Below, piece after piece: positions 59,386-64,000 of a DNA stretch of 64,000 nucleotides (position 1 is the first letter of the stretch; each line of letters opens with the position of its first letter). The translations under genes and the position numbers were made by a program. This stretch comes from Nocardioides euryhalodurans (GTDB taxonomy: Bacteria > Actinomycetota > Actinomycetes > Propionibacteriales > Nocardioidaceae): contig NZ_CP038267.1 of NCBI RefSeq assembly GCF_004564375.1, positions 2,234,501 to 2,298,500 on the forward strand, read 5' to 3'. Under the pieces are notes generated by a model. The model made no database searches, was not told the origin of the DNA, and saw nothing but the letters and a program-made list of their open reading frames with translations.

Positions 59386-59476
59386 CCGCCTCGCCCGCCG
59401 GGTCCCGGGTACCGATGAGTCCCGGGTCCCACCGAGGTCGACCCATCCGGGACGACGAGCGCGAGGAGCGGACGCG

Positions 59477-59836
59477 ATGGCGGTGGTCGACGACGTACGG
59501 CCGCTCGGCAGCGAGCTCGAGCGGTCCTACGAGGTGTTCGTGCGCGGCCGGCTGAAGTTCCGGGTCAAGCAGATCGTCTACGTCGCGTTCTCCCTCGACG
59601 AGACCGTGAAGGGCTTCGCCTTCCCGCGGGACGAGCGAGCGGCGCTGGTGGCGAGCGAGCCGCAGAAGTTCCAGCTCCCGTCGACCTCCGACCTGCGCTT
59701 CCACTGGGTCCACGCCGACCTCGCGGCCCTGGACCCGACCGAGGCCCGCGAGCTCGTCGTCGACGCGTGGCGGATGGTCGTCCCCCAGAAGCTCTCGCGG
59801 GCGTACGACCTCGCGCACCCCAGCGGCCCGGGCTGA
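59477..59836 (+). CDS. MmcQ/YjbR-family protein
   Basis: A 119-residue protein: SYEVFVRGRLKFRVKQIVYV, AFSLDETVKGFAFPRDERAA and LAALDPTEARELVVDAWRMV, then the C-terminal PQKLSRAYDLAHP. The pattern (short beta-sheet, 'F..P...R..L', then a conserved 'EL..DAW' helix) fits the MmcQ/YjbR double-wing fold, annotated as DNA-binding-like but without proven function. ATG at 59477 with GAGGAGC upstream. It is convergent with the MFS exporter, 24 bp apart. Confidence 0.72.
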   Translation: MAVVDDVRPLGSELERSYEVFVRGRLKFRVKQIVYVAFSLDETVKGFAFPRDERAALVASEPQKFQLPSTSDLRFHWVHADLAALDPTEARELVVDAWRMVVPQKLSRAYDLAHPSGPG

Positions 59837-59860
59837 GGTGAGGATCGAGAAGGCACGGAC

Positions 59861-61417
59861 CTAGGCGGGCGGCGCCGTCGTCACCGGACGCCCGGGGTCG
59901 TCGGCGAGATCCCCGCGCTCCGAGGGAGGCACGAATCGATTGCCCGGCAGCGCCACCAGGGAGAAGACTGCTCCGGCCACGCACAGCACCCCGATCATCA
60001 CGCACGCCGCACCCAACCCGGACATGAAGGCCTCCTCCATCGCTGCGGCCACCCCGGGCACCTGGGCGCCGATGGCGTCGGCGACGCCGACCGAGTCCTC
60101 AGCGGCTCGCAGCTGGTCCGAGGGGAGCCGACCCTCCAGGAGCTCGACGAGCCGGGACGCGTACAGCGAGGAGAAGAGCGACCCGACCACGGCCACGCCG
60201 AGGGTGCCACCCAGCTCGCGGGTGGCGTCGTTGACCGCCGAGCCGACGCCGGCTCGCGCGGGCGGCAGCACCTGCATGATCGACTCCGTCGCCGGCGTCG
60301 AGATCAGGCCGAGGCCGGCCCCCATCAGGATCATCTGCCCGACGATCGTGGTCGCGTAGTCGGCGTCGGCCTCCATCGTCGAGATCCAGAGGAACGAGGC
60401 GCCGAGGAGGGCCATGCCGGTGGCGACCACGACCTTGACCCCGATCCGCGGTGCCAGCAGCCCGCCGACGATCGAGGAGATCGCGATGCTCAGGGCCACC
60501 GGCAGGATCCGGGTGCCGGTGCCGAGGGCGGAGTAGTCGCGCACGAACTGGAAGAACTGGGTGATCAGGAAGATGAAGCCGAAGAGGGCGAAGTAGCTGA
60601 TCGTGACCGCAGCAGCCGCTGCCGAGAACCGCCGGTCGCGGAACAGCGTGATGTCGAGCATCGGGTGCTCGGCGCGGTGCTCCAGGCGCAGGAAGACGGA
60701 CAGCAGCACCAGCGTGGCGCCGAATCCGAGCAGGGTCTGGGTGCTCGTCCATCCCGCCTCAGGGGCCTCGATGATGGTCCAGGTCAGCAGCCCGAGCAGG
60801 CCGACGGAGACCCCCAACCCGGGCAGGTCCAGGGGCGGGACCCCCGGGTCCCGGGACTCCGGGACGAAGGCGATCGCCATCACGATGGCCACGACCGCCA
60901 CCGGGACCATCGCCCAGAACACGCTCTGCCAGGCGAAGTGCTCGAGCAACCACCCGCCGGCGACCGGACCGGCCGCGACCCCGACCCCGGTGGCTGCGCC
61001 CCAGATCCCCAGCGCCGCGGCGCGCTGACGACGGTCGGTGTAGGCGTTCGCGATGATCGACAGCGTCGTCGGGAAGATGACGGCGGCGCAGACACCGGCG
61101 GCGAAGCGGGTGGCGATCAGCGCGCCCGAGGAGTCGACGAGGGCGGCGGCGAGGCTGGCCAGACCGAAGCCGAGCAGGCCCAGGACCAACGCCGGCCGGC
61201 GCCCGAACCGGTCCGAGAGGCTTCCCGCAGCCAGCACCAGCGCCGCGAACGACAGGTTGTAGCCGTCCACGATCCACAGCAGCTCACGCGTCCCCGCATC
61301 CAGCTCACGCGACAGGGTGGGGAGGGCGATGTTGACGATCGTGGTGTTGAGGTTGATGGCGAGCACCGCGACGCAGACCGTCGCGAGGATCGCGGACCTG
61401 GACCTGATGACAGGCAT
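59861..61417 (-). CDS. DHA2-family (EmrB/QacA-type) MFS drug exporter
   Basis: A 518-residue, 14-helix proton-driven efflux protein. Seen: LNTTIVNIALPTLSRELDAG (helix 1 motif D1-like), WIVDGYNLSFAALVLAAGSL, SDRFGRRPALVLGLLGFGLA (loop 2-3), GIWGAATGVGVAAGPVAGGW (motif C of drug exporters) and QSVFWAMVPVAVVAIVM. ATG at 61417. Divergent from a TetR regulator; two copies of a 19-bp repeat lie in the gap, so expression is probably induced by the exported compound. Confidence 0.93.
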   Translation of the reverse strand: MPVIRSRSAILATVCVAVLAINLNTTIVNIALPTLSRELDAGTRELLWIVDGYNLSFAALVLAAGSLSDRFGRRPALVLGLLGFGLASLAAALVDSSGALIATRFAAGVCAAVIFPTTLSIIANAYTDRRQRAAALGIWGAATGVGVAAGPVAGGWLLEHFAWQSVFWAMVPVAVVAIVMAIAFVPESRDPGVPPLDLPGLGVSVGLLGLLTWTIIEAPEAGWTSTQTLLGFGATLVLLSVFLRLEHRAEHPMLDITLFRDRRFSAAAAAVTISYFALFGFIFLITQFFQFVRDYSALGTGTRILPVALSIAISSIVGGLLAPRIGVKVVVATGMALLGASFLWISTMEADADYATTIVGQMILMGAGLGLISTPATESIMQVLPPARAGVGSAVNDATRELGGTLGVAVVGSLFSSLYASRLVELLEGRLPSDQLRAAEDSVGVADAIGAQVPGVAAAMEEAFMSGLGAACVMIGVLCVAGAVFSLVALPGNRFVPPSERGDLADDPGRPVTTAPPA

Positions 61418-61441
61418 GGGTGCCTCACTCGGAGCCGAAGG

Positions 61442-61493
61442 AATGTGGATGGTGTCAACATCACCATGCTCCGCAATGTGGGCGCTGTCAACA
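61442..61493. promoter_or_regulatory. Tandem 19-bp repeat, probable TetR operator
   Basis: AATGTGG-N4-TGTCAACA occurs at 61442-61460 and again at 61475-61493, the same strand, exactly 33 bp apart (about three helical turns). TGTCAACA is itself a small imperfect palindrome (TGT/ACA). The pair fills the 94-bp gap between the MFS exporter and its divergent TetR gene. Confidence 0.65.
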
Positions 61494-61511
61494 CTCGGCT
61501 ACTCTTCGGTG

Positions 61512-62138
61512 GTGACCAGCGCGACGTACCACCACGGCAACCTGCGTGCCGCCCTGATCGAGACCGGACTCGCGATGGCCCGCGAGTCCGGACCGGACGG
61601 GGTGGCCCTGCGCGAGGTCGCCCGCCGGGTCGGCGTGTCGCACAACGCGGCCTACCGCCACTTCGCGGACCGGGAGGCGCTGCTCACGGAGATCTCGGCC
61701 CACGCCATGGAGCAGCTCACCGAGGCCATGCGGACCCGGATCGAGGCCGTCTCGACACGACTGGATCCGGTCTCAGGCGCCCGTCGACGCCTGAGCGAGG
61801 TCGGTCGGGCCTACGTCGAGTTCGCCCTGGCCGAGCCCGGCCTGTTCAGGGTGGCGTTCGCGAGCAAGGCCGACGGGGCTGCGGAGAGCCCGCTGGGTCC
61901 GCCGACGGGAGAAGGCCCGTACGGCCTGCTCAACGACGTGCTCGACGAGCTGGTGGCCACCGGCTACCTCGATCCGGCGCGCCGAGCCGGCTCCGAGGTC
62001 GCGTGCTGGTCCGCGGTGCACGGCTTCGCCGAGCTGTGCCTGGACGGCCCGCTCCGCCTGCTCCCGTCCTCACAGCGGGAGGAGGTCCTGACCCGACTGC
62101 TCGACACCGTCGACCGGGGACTGGGTGATCCCGCCTAG
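61512..62138 (+). CDS. TetR-family regulator of the adjacent exporter
   Basis: A 208-residue repressor: HHGNLRAALIETGLAMARES, then HTH GVALREVARRVGVSHNAAYR with HFADREALLTEI, and a WHG-type C-domain (SEVGRAYVEFALAEPGLFRV). GTG at 61512, immediately preceded by another in-frame GTG at 61509. Divergent from the DHA2 exporter with the 19-bp tandem repeat between them, so local repression is likely. Confidence 0.92.
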   Translation: MTSATYHHGNLRAALIETGLAMARESGPDGVALREVARRVGVSHNAAYRHFADREALLTEISAHAMEQLTEAMRTRIEAVSTRLDPVSGARRRLSEVGRAYVEFALAEPGLFRVAFASKADGAAESPLGPPTGEGPYGLLNDVLDELVATGYLDPARRAGSEVACWSAVHGFAELCLDGPLRLLPSSQREEVLTRLLDTVDRGLGDPA

Positions 62139-62141
62139 CAA

Positions 62142-62155
62142 GGGCGTCCACGCCC
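62142..62155. terminator. Possible short hairpin between convergent genes
   Basis: GGGCGT and ACGCCC form a 6-bp stem around CC, just after the tetR stop and before the convergent sigma-factor stop. It is short with a tight loop and no T-run, so only suggestive. Confidence 0.3.
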
Positions 62156-62188
62156 CCAGCGTGCCACGGACCCTGGGGCGGGCCACGG

Positions 62189-63430
62189 TCACGCCGAGCC
62201 CGGGCGGAGGGTCCGGCGCAGGTGCGCGGTGACGTGCGGCGACGTGGTGAGCGCGACGGCGCGGTCGGCCGAGGCCGGTGCGGTCGGCAGTCCCAGCTCC
62301 TGCTCGCACAGCGCCCGCAGCACCCAGTACGGCTGGTAGCCGGCCACGGCAGCCTCACCCAGCTCGGCGACGAGCGCGTCCAGCTGGGCGAGGGCCGTGC
62401 TCGCTCCGCTGACCTGCCGATGCGCCGCAGCCCTGGCCACGGCCGTCCCCGTGGTGGGGGCGAGCCGGATCAGCCCGTCGTAGAGCTGGACGATGCCGTT
62501 CCAGTGGGTCTGGCCGGTGGCGCTGCGTCGGTTGTGGAGGGACTGGATCGCCGCCAGCAGCTGGTAGGGCCCGAGGCGGCCTCCCCCGAGCGCGACGGCG
62601 AGGTGACGTTCGGCCTCGCCGACGAGCTCGCGCGACCACGAGGTCACGTCCTGGTCGGCCAGCGGCACGTACGCCCCGCTCGCGTCACGGCGCGCGTCGT
62701 GGCGGGCGTGCGAGTGCAGCATCAGGGAGAGCAGCCCGTGGGTCTCCGGCTCCCCGGGGAGCAGCTCGGTGAGCAGCCGGGCGAGTCGGATCGCTTCGGG
62801 CACCAGCTCCTGTCGGGCGTCGTCGAGGCCGTCGACGTCGTCCCAGCCGGTCCCGTAGGCGGCGTACACGGCCTCGAGCACGGCGTCGAGACGCTCCGGG
62901 AGCTCCTCGGGTCCGGGGACCCGGAACGGGATGCCGGCGTCCTTGATCTTGGCCTTGGCCCGCACCAACCGCTGCCCCATCGTGGTCGGAGCCACCAGGA
63001 ACGCCCGGGAGATCCTCGCGGCATCCAGCCCGAGCACGGCCTGCAGGATCAGCGGGCTACGCATCTCGGGGGCGATCGCGGGGTGGGCACAGGCGAACAT
63101 CAGGCGCAGCCGGTCGTCCGGGATCTCCCCGGCGGGCTGCTGCTCCCAGCGCTCCTCGATCGCCCGAGCCAGTTCCGGAAGGGCCGAGCGCGCCACGTCG
63201 CGGCGCCGGGACGCATCGATGATCCTCCGCCGCGCAGCCGTGAGCAGCCACGACTCCGGTCGCTCCGGGATGCCGCGATCGGGCCAAGTGCTCAGGGCGG
63301 CGACCAGGGCGTCGCCGAGGGCGTCCTCGGCGGCAGCAAGGTCGCCCGAGACCGTCGCCAGGTAGGCGACCAGGCGGCCGTACGACGTCCGGGCGACCTC
63401 GTCGACGGCCGCAGCCGTGGGGCTGGTCAC
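62189..63430 (-). CDS. ECF42-group RNA polymerase sigma factor
   Basis: A 413-residue sigma factor of the ECF42 type (about twice the usual ECF length). Region 2: YGRLVAYLATVSGDLAAAED and WLLTAARRRIIDASRRRDV. Region 4: LGLDAARISRAFLVAPTTMG with QRLVRAKAKIKDAGIPF. A long C-terminal helical extension (DUF6596/TPR-like, about 180-413) contains HGLLSLMLHSHARHDARRDA and YQLLAAIQSLHN; in this group the extension is known to be needed for activity. No anti-sigma factor is adjacent, as expected. The GTG at 63430 overlaps the YCII gene stop (GTGA), so the pair is co-translated. Confidence 0.92.
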   Translation of the reverse strand: MTSPTAAAVDEVARTSYGRLVAYLATVSGDLAAAEDALGDALVAALSTWPDRGIPERPESWLLTAARRRIIDASRRRDVARSALPELARAIEERWEQQPAGEIPDDRLRLMFACAHPAIAPEMRSPLILQAVLGLDAARISRAFLVAPTTMGQRLVRAKAKIKDAGIPFRVPGPEELPERLDAVLEAVYAAYGTGWDDVDGLDDARQELVPEAIRLARLLTELLPGEPETHGLLSLMLHSHARHDARRDASGAYVPLADQDVTSWSRELVGEAERHLAVALGGGRLGPYQLLAAIQSLHNRRSATGQTHWNGIVQLYDGLIRLAPTTGTAVARAAAHRQVSGASTALAQLDALVAELGEAAVAGYQPYWVLRALCEQELGLPTAPASADRAVALTTSPHVTAHLRRTLRPGSA

Positions 63431-63783
63431 GTCCGCGGGGGCAGCAGCGGGCGCACCTCGACCGAGGCATAGCTCGCCGAGGGACACCGCTCGGCCCAGG
63501 CCAGGGCGGTGTCGAGATCGGGGACGTCGATGACGAAGTAGCCCCCGAGCTGCTCCTTGGTGTCCGCGAAGGGACCGTCCTGGACCCGGCGCCTCCCGTC
63601 GCGCACACGCACGGTCGTCGCCGTCCACGGGGGTTGCAGGCCACCCGCACCGACGAGCAGGCCGCTCTCGGTGAGAGCGTCGATGTAGCCCTGCCAGGAC
63701 TCCCAGTATTCGCCGCTGCGCTCGGGGTGGTCCCGGGTGGCAAAGGCGTCGTCGTCCTCGAGCGCCTGGATGAGGTAGTGCAT
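63427..63783 (-). CDS. DGPF/YCII-domain protein, ECF42 partner
   Basis: A 118-residue YCII-related protein: MHYLIQALEDDDAFATRDHP, then SGLLVGAGGLQPPWTATTVR and the diagnostic DGPFADTKEQLGGYFVIDV, which gives the DGPF family its name. DGPF genes accompany ECF42 sigma factors and are their usual targets; their chemistry is not established. The ATG at 63783 has GGAGG about five bases upstream. Transcribed from the sigma-type promoter at 63828-63854 and translationally coupled to the sigma gene. Confidence 0.92.
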   Translation of the reverse strand: MHYLIQALEDDDAFATRDHPERSGEYWESWQGYIDALTESGLLVGAGGLQPPWTATTVRVRDGRRRVQDGPFADTKEQLGGYFVIDVPDLDTALAWAERCPSASYASVEVRPLLPPRT

Positions 63784-63827
63784 GGTGGCCTCCTGGGTCT
63801 CGGGGCAGGTGCTGCCTCCACAGGGCA

Positions 63828-63854
63828 GACGTCCGGGCGACTGCGGTTTCGACA
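63828..63854 (-). promoter_or_regulatory. ECF42-type promoter of the YCII-sigma operon
   Basis: On the minus strand TGTCGA (63854-63849) is followed by 17 bases and CGTC (63831-63828), about 45 bases before the YCII start. From family knowledge, ECF42 sigma factors use TGTCGA at -35 and a CGA/TC-like -10, so this operon is probably autoregulated. Confidence 0.75.
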
Positions 63855-63893
63855 TCGCCCGGACCGCAGCGAGCAGTCACCGATGTCGAAACC
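63845..63893. repeat. 13-bp inverted repeat holding both -35 elements
   Basis: GGTTTCGACATCG (63845-63857) and CGATGTCGAAACC (63881-63893) are perfect reverse complements with a 23-base spacer. They carry the two back-to-back TGTCGA elements pointing outward, so this is a duplicated promoter core and not a terminator. Confidence 0.8.
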
Positions 63894-63910
63894 CTCGCAC
63901 CTCCGACGTC
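63884..63910 (+). promoter_or_regulatory. ECF42-type promoter facing right
   Basis: TGTCGA (63884-63889), 17 bases, then CGTC (63907-63910), the same spacing and -10 as the minus-strand promoter and the same flanking GATGTCGAAACC. It points to the gene starting at 63969, leaving a leader of roughly 50 bases, and marks that gene as a sigma ECF42 target. Confidence 0.75.
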
Positions 63911-63968
63911 TGCAGGTTGAGCAGGTCCTTCCGGCCCGCGATCCGCACCCTGACACCAGGAGCACACG

Positions 63969-64000
63969 ATGACCACCACCGAGACCACGGCCCAGACCAT
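63969..64000 (+). CDS. Start of an ECF42-target gene (cut by window edge)
   Basis: Only the first ten codons are visible (MTTTETTAQT), opening with ATG preceded by AGGAG at a good distance. The downstream part lies outside the window, so the product cannot be named. It is divergent from the YCII-sigma operon and has a matching sigma-type promoter about 60-85 bp upstream. Confidence 0.6.
   Translation, partial: MTTTETTAQT

Overview
The window looks like chromosomal DNA of a high-GC actinobacterium, most likely Nocardioidaceae (Nocardioides-like). The basis is the very high GC, the many GTG starts, a deazaflavin(F420)-type oxidoreductase, menaquinone biosynthesis, a GTP-type PEP carboxykinase, and the general gene repertoire. 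The genus is inference. Genes are packed tightly: no gene-free stretch exceeds about 190 bp. I saw no tRNA, rRNA, CRISPR array, transposase or integrase.

0-16 kb. A truncated acyl-CoA dehydrogenase and two lipoprotein genes lead into glycogen/trehalose metabolism: a debranching enzyme (glgX/treX) and a single-chain TreY-TreZ fusion. Together these would convert glycogen to trehalose. Between them sits an RHS/YD-repeat polymorphic-toxin gene with two small membrane-protein genes, one of which may encode immunity. A 78-bp nested palindrome separates treYZ from the convergent MMPL gene.

16-27 kb. An MMPL exporter is divergent from a TetR regulator, with repeats between them. Then come a sirtuin, a SulP transporter, menB, a methyltransferase, an F420-type oxidoreductase and an MFS permease. 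An XRE regulator is divergent from a catalytically intact methionine aminopeptidase, followed by an ACT-domain protein.

27-49 kb. A translationally coupled recC-recB-recD operon is followed by a tiny GPGG membrane protein, a rhodanese, pckG (Ser replaces the usual P-loop Cys), an MFS permease, an lldD-like FMN enzyme, two membrane proteins of unknown role, a TSUP permease, a DAACS symporter, a serine hydrolase, an SGNH esterase and a DUF1304 protein.

49-64 kb, the most accessory part. A LuxR regulator lies beside two genes of unknown function, one with a DUF3892-like start. Next are an Arr-type rifampin ADP-ribosyltransferase and an unknown secreted protein coupled to an O-antigen-ligase-like membrane protein. 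A PepSY-linked two-component system has a four-box symmetrical operator. A DHA2 drug exporter and its TetR regulator share tandem repeats. At the right edge an ECF42 sigma factor operon with its DGPF (YCII) partner has two back-to-back, nearly identical promoters. One drives the sigma operon and the other a gene that starts at the window edge.

The clearest new-looking signals are regulatory architectures: the ECF42 promoter pair, the four-box OmpR-type dyad with equidistant start codons, and the nested palindrome. The main candidate systems of unknown function are the RHS tip with its neighbours and the LuxR/DUF3892 cassette.
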